From the NCBI GenBank assembly GCA_964059195.1, contig CAXKWD010000009.1:88633432-88697431 (forward strand): a stretch of 64,000 nt of DNA, given 5' to 3'. A program made the translations under genes and the position numbers. Numbering within the stretch: position 1 is the stretch's first letter; each line of letters opens with the position of its first letter. The notes beneath the pieces are model-generated. The model had not been told where the DNA came from and made no database searches. It saw only the letters and a list, made by a program, of their open reading frames with translations. Positions 1 to 10,600 of this stretch are shown here, piece after piece. The DNA comes from Ectobius pallidus (Eukaryota > Arthropoda > Insecta > Blattodea > Ectobiidae).

Positions 1-1464
1 CAAAGGCTGAGTTGTAAATCAGATTAATAGCTTATAACTACTTCTCAGAGAATTTTGTAGGATCAGGGGGCGTATTATATGTGATAGCGGACTGTAAAAG
101 TCCCTAATACCTACACGAGATTGTAAATTTAATTGTGCTTAACACTTTCCGTGCCAACCACAATTAATAAGATCTCTGGCGGAGGACCACCTCCATAATG
201 GAGGAAATGAAATGAATAAGCTTTATAGCATACATCACTCAATGAAACCTTGAATATAAGACATAACATTTAATCATAAGCTAAGCACACGAACAAATAC
301 ACTTTCACTTGGTTGACAAAGTTGAAAACGAAGATAGTAGGTCTTCAGCTAACAGTCTTCTTGATGTAGCATTTATATATCCATACAATGGTTGACAATC
401 TTCAGGTATGTAGAGTTTATGTTTGATGTAATATGTGAGTCATCTTAACGCATGAGATTGAATGAAAGTTTGTAAATAATGGAGTTGAAGATTCAGTCTT
501 GAAATCACATAAAATCACATTTGTGAATAAATATATATATGTGTCCGTGAAGTGTGACACTTGTAGAAGTAGATTTCAATATGAGAAACTGAATATTAAG
601 TCTGATGTATAAGCTATTTAACGATAGCTAAATCTCAACAATAAGATCGATGTTTAATGCGTAGATGAATGGAGAATTGAAGCCACTTCTAGTAATACTA
701 TTTATAACTTACTTGAAGTGAAGTATATGTCCTCGTATAAATTGAAATTAGCAGAATCTTTACCTGTTGTAAGGATGAGCATATATGTCGTGATGTCCCA
801 GCTATTTAGCAATTAGCAAAACACCACAAGAACGCCATTTTGCCAGGCATAAGTTGAATGAAAGACAAGCACATTTCTTGATGCACTAGAAGTATTGCTT
901 ACTTGAAGCATATGATGAAGAAATGTAGAATCTGTAGGATATGTTATCCTTACAAATAGAATGAATGAAAGTTGATGTTCAAATTATATCTCAATAATCT
1001 GAAGCACCAGAGAAACACATGAATCCTTTCATGTATAAGTAAAATGGAATTGTTGAAGTGAAGAAGAAGGAAGTCAAGTCAATGAGCAATATGAAACGCA
1101 TATAAACTGCTCAAGAAGTGTATCCTGAAGACTGGATACAAAAAATAACAATCAAATATGAATAATAAAGACAATGAATAGGAATAGGCCTAATAGCTTA
1201 CAAGCTAGAAAATGAATGTTATTTAAATAGTAATATGAATCAAGTTGACTACAGAAACAGGAACTGACAAAAGAAAGATATCCAAAGCCAACATGATAAG
1301 CTAAATCTAATGTTGAAAGTAAATGAATATAGGATGTAATGGAAACTAAAAATGTAAACTTAACAATAAAAACTAGAGAAAAAATAATAAATAGAATATA
1401 CTGCTGTTAAGTTGGCAGCAAAAAATAATTAACTTGTACATAGCTTAAATCTATGATTGAACAA
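1..1464. other. No gene or repeat recognised
   Basis: AT-rich sequence without a long open frame or recognisable element ends. The + strand is visibly purine- and G-biased (many gaag, tgaa and gaatg words, few C). That could reflect a decayed transcribed unit, but nothing specific supports one. Confidence 0.4.
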
Positions 1465-1626
1465 ATTTATTGGACTTTTTTTCAATTAAAAGTTTGGTTT
1501 TTTTATGTTAGAAATTTGTGTACAGATTTTAAAGAAAATAAGAGAATTTATTGGACTTTTTTCAGTTAAAAGTTTTAGTTTTTTCATATTTGAAATTTGT
1601 GTACAGATTTTAAAGAAAATAATTAC
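1465..1626. repeat. Two-copy tandem duplication, 81-bp unit
   Basis: A T-rich unit starting at attggactttttt is repeated once at an offset of 81 bases (compare 1471 with 1552). The copies share aaatttgtgtacagatttta and differ by a few substitutions. It generates a spurious minus-strand open frame with a repeated peptide, which is not a gene. Confidence 0.85.
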
Positions 1627-2177
1627 GACCGTCGAGAAAATCACAAATAAATGATTTTTCAACGTAAATTGGTGGTGAATATCCCTAAAAGGGTGAGATA
1701 AAACTAAGGTAAAGAAGGAAAGAAAGAAAGAAAATTTCGGTGAAAGGAAGAGCAATACGCCTCTATGCTTCGTCACATCCTCGGAAGACAGCTAAACCAG
1801 ATATAAAATTCCAATTTTATGATATGTTTTGTTTTTGAGCTTCTCTGTTCACACAAGCAAATACACCAACAGACATGTTTCCGAAGTTTGTATTTTTGGC
1901 ACTCGGGGGACCCGAAACCGTGTAAAATGCTGAAAATTCGACATCGAATTTTAGGGACACAATACTTCCTTTTTCCACAGTGCCTATGGTTAAGGAAGGT
2001 AAGGAAAGCAAAAATTGACACCGTGCATATTATAAAACTTTTTTAGTTAAACTTTATTTATGCACGTGTGTTATGTTCTTCTCTTTTATATAGCTGGTGT
2101 GTTATGGCTTAACAGGTTGCATTTTTGATGATTAAATTATTAGGAAGAAACAACGGGGATGAATTATAGTAAGTAAA
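1627..2177. other. No gene or repeat recognised
   Basis: Short overlapping open frames on both strands around 1770-2046 have no recognisable motif and no splice context. Otherwise plain AT-rich sequence. Confidence 0.4.
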
Positions 2178-2320
2178 TTTACAATTCGGCATTTTCCTTT
2201 GCTACTGGGGAAACCATGAAAATCCGAAGTCAAATTGACCTGCCATGGGATTTGAACTTGGGACCTCGCGAATGCAAGTCCAACACGCTATCCATTTGGC
2301 CAGCTGGCTCGGAAAAACAT
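2178..2320 (-). mobile_element. tRNA-derived SINE, family with catggtttccccag body
   Basis: Read on the minus strand, a tRNA-like head (A-box-like segment near ggccaaatgg, B-box-like ggttcaaatcc variant) is followed by a body containing catggtttccccagt and aaatgccgaattg. The same body follows a B box at 28030-28145 and, in diverged form, at 40905-41090. The shared order of pol III boxes then body in three places supports a SINE family. No target duplication was found. Confidence 0.7.
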
Positions 2321-2329
2321 CTATCTAAT

Positions 2330-3391
2330 CTCCCAACAAAACGTATGATACTGAATAGCACATATTAATTTTCTTTCAACATTTAATCTTGTGAAATAAT
2401 ATTGGCACTATTGGGATTTAAATATGAATATATTAGTTTTAGTTTTATTAATTGCGGTGTCTGTGTTTTCTATTCCAAAAACTTCATTATAAATGCAACT
2501 CATACTTTTAAACTGTGTCTCAATATATATTTATCATTAATTTTAAAAAGGTACTTCATACTCATTCTACTGGTAGAGCAAAGGAAGGTTTTTTTTTATA
2601 TTTTTTTTATAAAGACTAGACTATTAATAATTTGCGGCTAATCAGCCGTTAAACTCAAATCACTTTCTTCCTTCCATTAAATTTCATGCAAGATATAAAA
2701 ACAATAGTCTTCGTCTCTAAAATATGAAACATTCATTACAGAGGAAAAATCAATGTTGGCCGCTTCATTGAGCTCCGTCTCTCTCTCCCCCACCTAATCT
2801 CACTCCTAGCAGGCAGCGACCATGTTCATCCCATTCGTCTCATTAACTCAAATACATAAAACTAATGAAGAAAGAACAAAAAAACACAATGAAAGGATTT
2901 GCATTTCTGTGCTCCCATTTTTCTTCTGTAGCTGGAAATTAAAAAATATTAGCTTGTCATCTGAATATCCCTTGTTCTTCATCCTCTTTTTATCCTCAAT
3001 TAAAAGGAGAGCCTGTATTTACAATTCCCTGCTCTGAGACTTGTTATATCAGTTGGTAGGGCTGTGTAATGACCGGTTCTTGAAATAACCCCATGCTTCA
3101 GACTTGATTAGAAAGTAAGTAGTTTTGCCTCGCTCGTGTTTGCCTTATTGTAAAAAAGTTAAAGGACAGAAAAAAAAAGTATGGGGACAGCAACTAGTAA
3201 TGTTGCCCCTTTAGGGCCTTCTTATAATATGAGCTGACATTACAAAACATGTCGGGTAGACTGTTTCTAGGACGCAGCCGGAGGGTAGGCCTACGTGAAA
3301 CATCTTGTGTGTTGCCTAAATCAAGCGCTCTCCCAATATAAGGATTTGTTTTCATATTTGCAATAAATAGAAACGACAGTTTGTATTCGTA
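2330..3391. other. No gene recognised
   Basis: AT-rich with T-runs and two short open frames (2402-2641, 2822-3037) lacking motifs. A weak tRNA-like stretch near 3046-3110 (tatatcagttggtagg) has no convincing B box. The interval ends at the 3' terminus of a minus-strand Helitron-like element. Confidence 0.4.
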
Positions 3392-4348
3392 CTAGGAGAT
3401 GCCCGTGGCTTCGCCCACGATAATTCAATTAAAAATTAAGAGTATAATAATTATTAAAACATTATATTTATTAACACTTGCACGCGAATCATTCATAAAC
3501 TAAGCCATTAATAATATTAATGAAACAGCTAAAATTCCGGTTTCAGAGTACATTCTAAAATTAGAAAGCGCCCCCTGGGAAAACTATATCAGAACCACTG
3601 CCTTCTAAACTGTATTACTGTAATTCTCGAGACGGCGGTGATCAGAATCGATTATGCCGTTCCAAAGAAACCTGTGAACACATAATACGTATTGTTTCTC
3701 GACTGTTTATTGACATGAATATGATGTGAATTTTATTTGATCAATTCAGCGTAGTTTTCAGAAATTATATAATGTTTCAAGGGAAGGCCTTCTAAACTGT
3801 ATTACTGTAATTCTCGAGACGGCGGTGATCAGAATCGATTATGCCGTTCCAAAGAAACCTGTGAACACATAATACGTATTGTTTCTTGACTGTTTATTGA
3901 CATGAATATGATGTGAATTTTATTTTATCAATTCAGTGTAGTTTTCAGAAATTATATAATGTTTCAAGGGAAGGAATGGTTTGTTTGGATTATTATCAGC
4001 GATATTTCAAGAGTTAAACCATCAATATTTACTGCTGGTGCCCCCGGTGCTTCGCTCGCCATGATTCATTGACTCCAGGATTTTTAAGAAATTTACACTG
4101 GTAGATTATTAAAAATGTTTGTGGTTCAGAGCTATGAAAATTGTGAGTAAAAATAAAATTAGAATATTTGTTCATTGTGTTCATTTCACTTAGGCCTTAT
4201 TTAATAAAGAAACGGTTTACCTAATTTTGTAGTCGTCATGAAAGTTTACACTGCGAGAGACGAACATCGTCGAGTATACCCGATGTCTCACGAAGCGGGC
4301 GAGCGAGCAAGCACGCTATTTAGGGCCGTTGAATTGTATAAGAGTAGA
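3392..4348 (-). mobile_element. Helitron-like element, copy A (compound 3' end)
   Basis: Read on the minus strand the element begins TCTACTCTTATACAATTC after an A and ends with a GC-rich hairpin (gtgggcgaagccac) about ten bases before CTAG followed by T. These are the terminal features of Helitrons: 5' TC, 3' hairpin then CTRR, insertion between A and T, no inverted ends. A near relative lies inverted at 56835-57557. Copy A is longer mainly because of an internal 187-bp tandem duplication. A second, diverged hairpin end lies inside near 4037-4066 (gtgcccccggtgcttcgct). There is no Rep/helicase coding, so it is non-autonomous. Confidence 0.75.
3601..3974. repeat. 187-bp tandem duplication inside Helitron copy A
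   Basis: The segment starting ccttctaaactgtattactg at 3601 recurs at 3788, and both copies end at the tttcaagggaagg junction. Only a few substitutions separate them, so the duplication is young compared with the element. The related copy at 56835-57557 has a single, partly deleted version of the segment. Confidence 0.93.
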
Positions 4349-4629
4349 TGTTAAGCCAAGTAATTACTTAAAATCTTAAAATTAATAGACTATAGTTAAG
4401 ATTTAACATACATTCCCTGTTTAATTTGTACACCTAAAGCAAGGCGTGACATAATAAAATTAACGAACATCTGACGCATTGTAGTCAAGTCTTCTATTAA
4501 TACCAAGAATGGAATAAGCCTACTTAGATTTAACATACATTCTACATTCAGGCAGTGCTTTCTACATTCATTCGTCCAGACTTATTTCATCCGTTACATC
4601 TTTTCCCGTTATGTGAGGCTTGCAAGTGA

Positions 4630-4643
4630 CCCCCCCCCCCCCC
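4630..4643. repeat. Poly-C tract
   Basis: A run of 14 C, unusual in this AT-rich sequence. Confidence 0.9.
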
Positions 4644-4954
4644 AACTCTGATTTTTAAATACGTTTACACGTCAACATCTTGTGGTGTCATGTAAATTCG
4701 TCCCCAACATTTCTTTCTACGTTCCTTGTTGCCTCTTTTCTAAGCGGACCTGCTACCATCCATTAAAGGTTTCATACAACTAATTCGTTTCTAGCCTCGC
4801 TGAGATTTGAACCAAATTTCCGTACTGGCACAGTTGGAAATGTTGAGGATATGGCATGTGGTGACTGTGATTATTAAGTGCCAGTATGGTACTTTATGAG
4901 ATTGTGTGTGGGGGACGAAAAATGTCTGTCCGTCTGTCCGTGTGTCTTGTCGCG

Positions 4955-5400
4955 CCATAACTCAAATACGCTTTATCGGATTTTCATGAAACTTGGTATA
5001 TGCATTTATAATTTCTATGGGAAGTATCCTATTGTTATTGAACCAAATCGGTTCACCGGTACCGGCGTCAAACCCAATTAAGTGCTTTTATTTAAAAGCG
5101 CCATAACTCAAATACGCTTTATCGGATTTGCATGAAACTTGGTATACACATTTATAATATCCATGGGAAGACGTCTGTTGATATTGGACCAATACGGTTG
5201 GCCGGTACCGGTATAATGCCCAATTTAGTGCATTTTTATGGTATTATATAACAAAAGGCCCCATAACTCAAATATGCTTTATCGGATTTTCATGAAACTT
5301 GGTATACGCATTTATAACGTCCATGGCAAGAAGCATATTAATTTCGGACCTAATCGGTTGACCGGTACCAGAGTAACGACTAATTAAAGGTCACATGTTT
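4955..5400 (+). repeat. Three imperfect tandem modules of about 146-160 bp
   Basis: Each module carries ccataactcaaata, a cgctttatcggatt segment, catgaaacttggtata and a later ggttgaccggtacc-like segment. Starts at 4955, 5101 and 5261. The two other family copies in the window hold one module each, so the array expanded in this copy. Confidence 0.85.
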
Positions 5401-5484
5401 TTTAAATTTTTGTCTACCGGTATAATTTGACAGTTATCACTATTCCTTCACTTATGCTTATCAAACGACACTGTCAAACTGACT

Positions 5485-5575
5485 GAGTTGGCCAAATGGT
5501 AACGCCTTGGACTCGTATTCTGGAGGTCCCCGGATCAAATCCCGGAGCCGGCCGGTTTGATATGGATTTTTTAAT
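5485..5575 (+). mobile_element. tRNA-derived SINE head
   Basis: gttggccaaatggtaacgcc resembles an A box, and the later ccggatcaaatcccgg resembles a B box and T arm. They are spaced as in a tRNA. The copy lies inside the element at 4876-5730. Confidence 0.55.
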
Positions 5576-5819
5576 TTTATTTTTTATTTTTATGTGAGTG
5601 CGCGATTGTCAAGGTATCACAAATCTGTAGTTCTGCTGACGATGGTCGATTTTAATCTGATTAGAAAAACTTATTTTCTGCATATCATATGTGCAATTAT
5701 AATTGATTCAACAAAAACATACTGGCACTTTGTTATATCAGTTTACCTGATTTTATTTTACATGTGATTATCACATTAAGGAAAATACATTTTCCTATAA
5801 ATCCTGCATTGTCACGTAA

Positions 5820-6008
5820 TTAACGTCGCTGGCTACGGATCCGCAGGCCCGGATTCGATCTCCGGTATCTTATCGGAAAAAAAATATTCTCTGACACCTG
5901 GACTCGAACGCGGGAACTACAACTGTGAGTGCTGTTGGTCACCAGGTAGCTGGAATTCGGACACTGTGGAAAATCTCTCCTACGATTATCCTTAAAGGTC
6001 GACCTCAA
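5820..6008. mobile_element. Two adjoining tRNA-derived SINE remnants
   Basis: Bases 5820-5868 (+) contain gtcgctggctacggatcc and a B-box-like ggattcgatctcc. The same head is at 63925-64000. Bases 5870-6008 read on the minus strand carry a diverged relative of the tRNA-headed foldback family: a ctctgacacctgg end, then caccaggtagctgg-like and ccttaaaggtc body words. Both are decayed. The open frame 5820-6008 is a by-product. Confidence 0.5.
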
Positions 6009-6225
6009 TGAAAGCCTTCTAATTTATCTAGTTATGAGGGACAGTACTGATATTGTTGCCAAGTTCTCTTTAGATAATGAACAGTATTATTTTATTATGA
6101 GTTATCTGTAATAACTTATAGGCTATGCATATCACGTCCCATAAAATGTATGCTTATATTGCAGATGGAGAAAAATTCCTTTGACATCGAATTTCGGATT
6201 TTAAAAGAAAGCTTTTATCGTTACA

Positions 6226-6315
6226 CGAATACTGGCTAGCTCATTTGGTAGAGTATCAGCACAGACAAATAAATATCCCGGGGTAGAATCCCGATGCCAG
6301 ATGAGTTTTATCCTA
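6226..6315 (+). mobile_element. tRNA-derived SINE head
   Basis: ctagctcatttggtagagt matches a pol III A box closely, and ggggtagaatcccgatgcc gives a B-box/T-arm-like segment. The two ends (tactggc, gatgccag) could pair as an acceptor stem. This resembles the head of the foldback family but lacks its body. Confidence 0.6.
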
Positions 6316-6633
6316 ACCATTAACTTGTAATGTTAACAATATTGGCCTATAACTTATATGCCTATAACTTATTACATAAAAGATGTATTTAGATCATACG
6401 GTAAAAATGATTTCCAACAGTTTGACAAAAAATTGACTTTATGTTCTTGTCTCGAAACTGCTATTCAAAAGCCTCTTTTCAGTTAGTGGTATGTCTATTA
6501 ATCTTCTTAATTTGATTAAATTTGAAAGAATTCGGAAATCTAGACTTGATTTGTTACTTTAATTTTGTAATTTGATGAGAATTATAGCATTAAATTATTA
6601 ATCCTTGTTTTCTTACTTTAATAACCGTTTCAG

Positions 6634-6741
6634 ATATGAAGAGCTCAGGACCTCTCCAATGTATTCCGAAGGATCAGCCATCACCATCACAAAATGCAGG
6701 CATGGCCACAGCAGATGTCGTCCCTGTTTTCCTGGCATTGA
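6634..6741 (+). CDS. Candidate internal exon of an unidentified gene
   Basis: A 108-bp segment (36 codons, phase-neutral) is bounded by a pyrimidine-rich tract ending ataaccgtttcag at 6633 and by GTAAGTAAC from 6742, a near-ideal donor. Local GC is clearly higher than the flanks. Two of three frames are open. One reads from an ATG at 6636 (MKSSGPLQCIPKDQ...). The other is Cys/His-rich (KCRHGHSRCRPCFPG) and runs into the donor. I recognise neither protein. It may be a host exon, a transposon exon or chance; no partner exon was identified nearby. Confidence 0.35.
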
Positions 6742-7195
6742 GTAAGTAACCTTTAATAGTTATAATAAATAATAATAATAAATTTAGCCTACGTACATCC
6801 TTTAAAGGGCCAAAGCCTCCTGTTTACACAGGGATTAGCTCATTTTGAAGCTCCTAAGGCGAGCTATTCCAATGGAGCCAATTTGTAATAGTTAACACTT
6901 GTCAATTAGATTGATGCCCAAAAATAACGTACCACAAACAGTACATAAATAAATGCAACTAATAATATGAATAATTTAATTTGAAGTGTGTCCTCCTTAT
7001 AGACCATACGTGTGTCCTCCATATAGACCTCCTTATAGACCAAAATTTATGTGCATGGGACTTTGAAATAAAAAGTTAAAATAAAAACATTTTTTGTGCA
7101 TTCAGAAGATCGTTCAATCTTTACTGCGGACATTATCTTCTATGAGGAGAAAGTTTGAGCCAACTGCAAGCTCGAACATTAAAGGGTTGGAAGTT
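6742..7195. other. No gene or repeat recognised
   Basis: Follows the candidate exon. Contains a short local repeat of gtgtcctccttatagacc / gtgtcctccatatagacc / ctccttatagacc at about 6987-7042, otherwise unremarkable AT-rich sequence. Confidence 0.4.
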
Positions 7196-7385
7196 TAAAA
7201 GTGGCAACAAATATATAAAATGAAGGTGGACTACAGGAAGTTCAGATAGCTTTTTTGTTGGATGTTGGTTGGATATCCAGCATACTTGAGACCAAATAGG
7301 AACCTTCTATCACTACGAATGCCTTCACAGTAGCCAGAAGAAATTGAGTTGGTTCTATCAACAGGTGTAAAATGAATTTTGGATC
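7196..7385 (+). repeat. Dispersed repeat related to the 38.8-39.4 kb foldback arms
   Basis: Contains aaagtggcaaca, then ggatgttggttggatatcc and ctatcactacgaatgccttc in the same order as the left arm at 38783-38915. This copy is a single arm. The reverse strand reads an open stretch including GIRSDRRFLFGLKYAGYP, with a similar frame in the other copies, so the arm may derive from a coding region. Confidence 0.65.
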
Positions 7386-7593
7386 TGACAGAAAGCCAGT
7401 GATTCAAAATAATTCAGTGCCTTAAAATTATTCTTGATCCACAATAATATGCAATCATATAATGTACTGTTTCTCGAACAAAATTTCGTTATCCGCGTTT
7501 TTCGAAAACGCCTTTAAAGAATGTGTGTAAATTCTTTACACTAATATCATAAACCGAAAACTTTTATCTTACACATCTGTTTGTAGAAATTGT

Positions 7594-7597
<4 letters not shown>

Positions 7598-7641
<44 letters not shown>
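7598..7641. repeat. (TAA)n microsatellite
   Basis: Uninterrupted ataataata tract at one edge of a retrotransposon remnant. A second TAA tract bounds the remnant on the other side at 8093. Confidence 0.95.
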
Positions 7642-7642
<1 letters not shown>

Positions 7643-7772
7643 TTTTTATTAAGGAATATTCCACAGTACATTTCCTTTATCCCACAACAATCTTTTGCCT
7701 CCATAAGTCAATGTCCATAGCATCTTCTTCACTTAATCCTTTTCTCGCCATACTCCTTTTCACCCCATCCAT

Positions 7773-8093
7773 CTAGCACTCTTTGGGCTTCCCTCTTCTT
7801 CTTTTTCCTTCTACTTTCCAATCCAAAAATTTCTTGGGTATTCTATCCTCTGTCATTCTGAGTACATGTCCATACCATTTCAAGCGTCTTTCTTCTACAA
7901 TTTCCAAAATATTCTTTTCAACTTGCATTATTTCCCTTATTCTATTGTTCCAAATTTTTTCTTTCCTGGATTTTCTTGCTGAACGCCTCCAAAATTCCAT
8001 TTCTAATACCATTAATTTGTTCGCTTGTTGTCTATTTAGGCTATGGTCCAAGTTTCAGCGCCATATAATGTTGTACTTTGTAATAATGCCTGA
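7773..8093 (-). pseudogene. Non-LTR retrotransposon ORF2 C-terminal remnant
   Basis: On the minus strand one frame gives TLYGAETWT. After a one-base shift comes a run with FWRRSARKSRKEKIWNNRIRE and then RRLKWYGHVLRM, RIPKKFLDW and GKRRRGKP. This order (YGAETW, a basic segment, W.GHVLRM, GKRRRG.P) is the conserved region behind the reverse transcriptase of several non-LTR clades. The shift at the YGAETWT/HSLNR junction and the lack of upstream RT motifs show a dead fragment. It is flanked by TAA microsatellites. Clade not assigned. Confidence 0.8.
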
Positions 8094-8104
8094 TAATAAT
8101 AATA

Positions 8105-8150
<46 letters not shown>

Positions 8151-8170
8151 GTAGTAGTAGTAATAGTAGT
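8093..8170. repeat. (TAA)n/(TAG)n microsatellite
   Basis: A long aataataat tract changing into gtagtagtag near 8150. Confidence 0.95.
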
Positions 8171-9771
8171 CTATGATAGCATCTACATACACTTACAAAC
8201 ATCCACGAGAGGAATACAGCCTGACTGTAAATTGAGACAACCGGAATATTTCCACTTACTCTGCTAAATTTTAAGTTGAAATGAGATGAAAGAATAGTAC
8301 AAAATCCATGCTTCCGTTAGAGATAGTCTTGTGGGCGTCAGCCTTTTTGTACTAACACGTTAAAGGGCACGCATATTTTACTATCCAGATTACGTTTTAC
8401 GTCCCAGTTCAATGTTACATGCTGTAGGAGGATTTAATAATGCAAATATTTCATTTGTTTATTATTCAGGGCCATTTTAAATTTATGACTGTCAGCCTGT
8501 AAAATTCATGTACAGAGACTATTCCCTTCACAAATCTTCTTCATTTTTTTTTAAAGGAAGTTACGTTGTTAAGTTTCTTGAGTAACTTTTAAAACTTTCC
8601 TAGCTTCTTGCTACATTTGTTCGTTTGTGATATGCCTAAATTATTAAACGGGAAGAAAATGGAATGACTTATGAAGTCCAGTACGGAGCACCTAAGTTTC
8701 CTTATCTTAGTCCAAAATAAGGTTTAAGAGTGAAATTATCATATGTACTTAAATAGATAAATCTGCCCGCCGTAGGTGTGGCTAAAGTGAATTTTAAAAA
8801 TAATTATTGTCATTCTCTATGAATAAATTTATTATCTCAAACAATCGTTAATTCTGAAACACTGGTTGATTCTTATATTCTTTATTTCAATAATTCGTTT
8901 GACTTCTTTTTATTAAGTCTTGGATTATCAAGAGCCAGTGAAGAAGAACTTCCTTTTAATTATCTTCTCCACATTGTGCGGAATTTAAGTTTAGACATGA
9001 CATTTTTAATGTAGGTTTTATTGATGACTTCCTTTGTGACGTGATTCTCATTGTTCTTCATCTTATCGGTTTGCTTCTTCTCGGCGTCATTACTGGTAGG
9101 GACTCATATCCAAAGTTTAATTAAAACTACCTTTGACTTCGCTGTCAACTCCCCTTCCTCTACCACTATGTTCCGTTATCTTCAGTACTATTTTACGTCC
9201 TGAAACAAAAGAAAAAAATTAAGACACCCTAAGCACTAAGATTTTTAATGTTCTTAGAGACTAAAATATATCCTTGTAAAATCAGTCTGTCTTCCCCCCC
9301 CTTTACGTTGCTCTTTCGAGTTCGATCTTGAGAAGCTGAGAAGCAAAAGGTAATACATCCGTCGTAACCGACTTGTGTTGAAACAGTTATTTCTTAGTAC
9401 TTTTCTATCATCTATGGTTTTAGGAATAAATATTTGTTATATAAGTTACATATACTTAGAAGTTAATTACGATCATTTCTATTCTGATCATTACAATTTC
9501 GTATATGTTTAAACTGTAAAACTTTTTACCTATTGCCTCAACAGAAAGGACATGTTCACATCAAATTGTGAGAAGACATGCTGTTTTTTCAATGAAATTT
9601 AAGCGAAATTATATTATTTCTTATCCTATTTGACCAACGTATTGAAGGAATCATACGCCACACCTATAGGGAATGAGGAGACTGTGGGTCAACAGTAGAC
9701 GGGGCAGGACGGAACTAACTCGAGGCAGAGCATCCTCCCAGAACAACACAAACACAGGGCACAAAATGATA
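8171..9771. other. No gene or repeat recognised
   Basis: Long AT-rich stretch with no open frame of note, no recognisable element ends and no tRNA-like boxes. Confidence 0.4.
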
Positions 9772-10470
9772 TTATTATAGGAGAAAAATTCCTCTGACAC
9801 TGGGATTTGAACCCAGGACCTTTAGCTATCCGTGCCACTGCTCTACCAACTGAGCTAAGCCAGAGTTCACTTCACATCGCCAGATGGAAACTCTCTTCTA
9901 AGATTGATTGCCCTTAAAGGTCTACACTGCTCTACCACTGCTCTACCAACTGAGCTAAGCCAGAGTTCACTTCACAGCGCCAGATGGAAACTCTCTTCTA
10001 AAATTGATTGCCCTTAAAGGTCTACATCACTGACAGACAAGTTTTGTCATATGTGAGGCACATTAATTAGTGATTTTGATAATATCATGTAATGTTCAAC
10101 AGAAACAATAATATATGGTTCATGATTGCATATGCATTTATCTATCTTGAACGTTACTACTGTGCAGTAACAGTGGAAGCCCGGTCACAAAAAAATCACT
10201 AATTAGTGTGCCTCACAGTAGGCCTACTGTATGTGACATAACTTGTCTGTCGGTGAGGTGGACCATTAAGAGCAATCGGTCATAGGAGAGAGGTTCCATC
10301 TGGCGCTGTGAAGTAAACACTGGCTTAGCTCAGTTGGTAGAGCAGTGGCACGGATAGCCAAAGGTCCTGGGTTCAAATCTAGTGTCAGAGGAATTTTTCT
10401 CCTATAATAATATCATGTAATGTCCTACGGAGACAATAATCTGTGGTTCATGATTGCATATGCATTTAAC
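9772..10470. mobile_element. tRNA-headed foldback element, copy 1 (complex)
   Basis: A minus-strand unit (about 9772-10150) and a plus-strand unit (about 10187-10470) of one family face each other. Each has a tRNA-like head with A box tagctcagttgg and B box ggttcaaatcc. On one side is a gaggaatttttctcctata arm, on the other a gccagatgga / gacagacaag / cactaattagtg body, and both end in ggttcatgattgcatatgca. The left unit has an extra 100-bp tandem duplication (ctctaccaac at 9841 and 9941). Similar words (cacagggcacaaaat, acaggacacaaat) flank the whole and may be a decayed target duplication. The head still folds as a near-complete cloverleaf. Confidence 0.75.
9841..10028. repeat. 100-bp tandem duplication within foldback copy 1
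   Basis: ctctaccaactgagctaagc and the following body words up to ccttaaaggtctaca occur at 9841 and again at 9941, nearly identical. The duplication covers the 5' half of the tRNA-like head plus body. Confidence 0.88.
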
Positions 10471-10537
10471 TATACAGGACACAAATCATAACAGGAACCG
10501 GAACCAGTAAGAGGATTTCTCACAACTTAAAAATCGG

Positions 10538-10600
10538 AAATCAAACCCGGACCGTCAGAGCGGAAGGCTGGAGCGCTACTGACTCAACCACGGCCTCTAA
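10538..10600 (-). mobile_element. tRNA-derived SINE head
   Basis: On the minus strand: ggccgtggttgagtcagtag (A-box-like), then a ccgctctgacggtccgggtt segment with B-box-like gggtttgatttcc. The head is separate from the foldback family. No body or target duplication was recognised. Confidence 0.55.

Larger units (their letters stand above)
4876..5730 (+). mobile_element. Interspersed element with 13-bp inverted ends
   Basis: Perfect 13-bp inverted ends AAGTGCCAGTATG lie at 4876-4888 and (as complement) 5718-5730. The left end also folds on itself (aagtgcca...tggtactt). Next comes a cgtctgtccgtgtgt tract and three imperfect copies of a module beginning ccataactcaaatacgc (4955, 5101, 5261). The same left end and module occur at 24672-25060 and 56516-56815, so this is a dispersed family. 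A tRNA-derived SINE at about 5485-5575 sits inside. No clear target duplication; superfamily unknown. The frame 4878-5081 is a by-product. Confidence 0.6.

Noticed and set aside
3046..3110. tRNA-like stretch tatatcagttggtagg
   Set aside because: The A-box-like word is fair but the B box (ggttcttgaaat) is poor and no relatives were seen.
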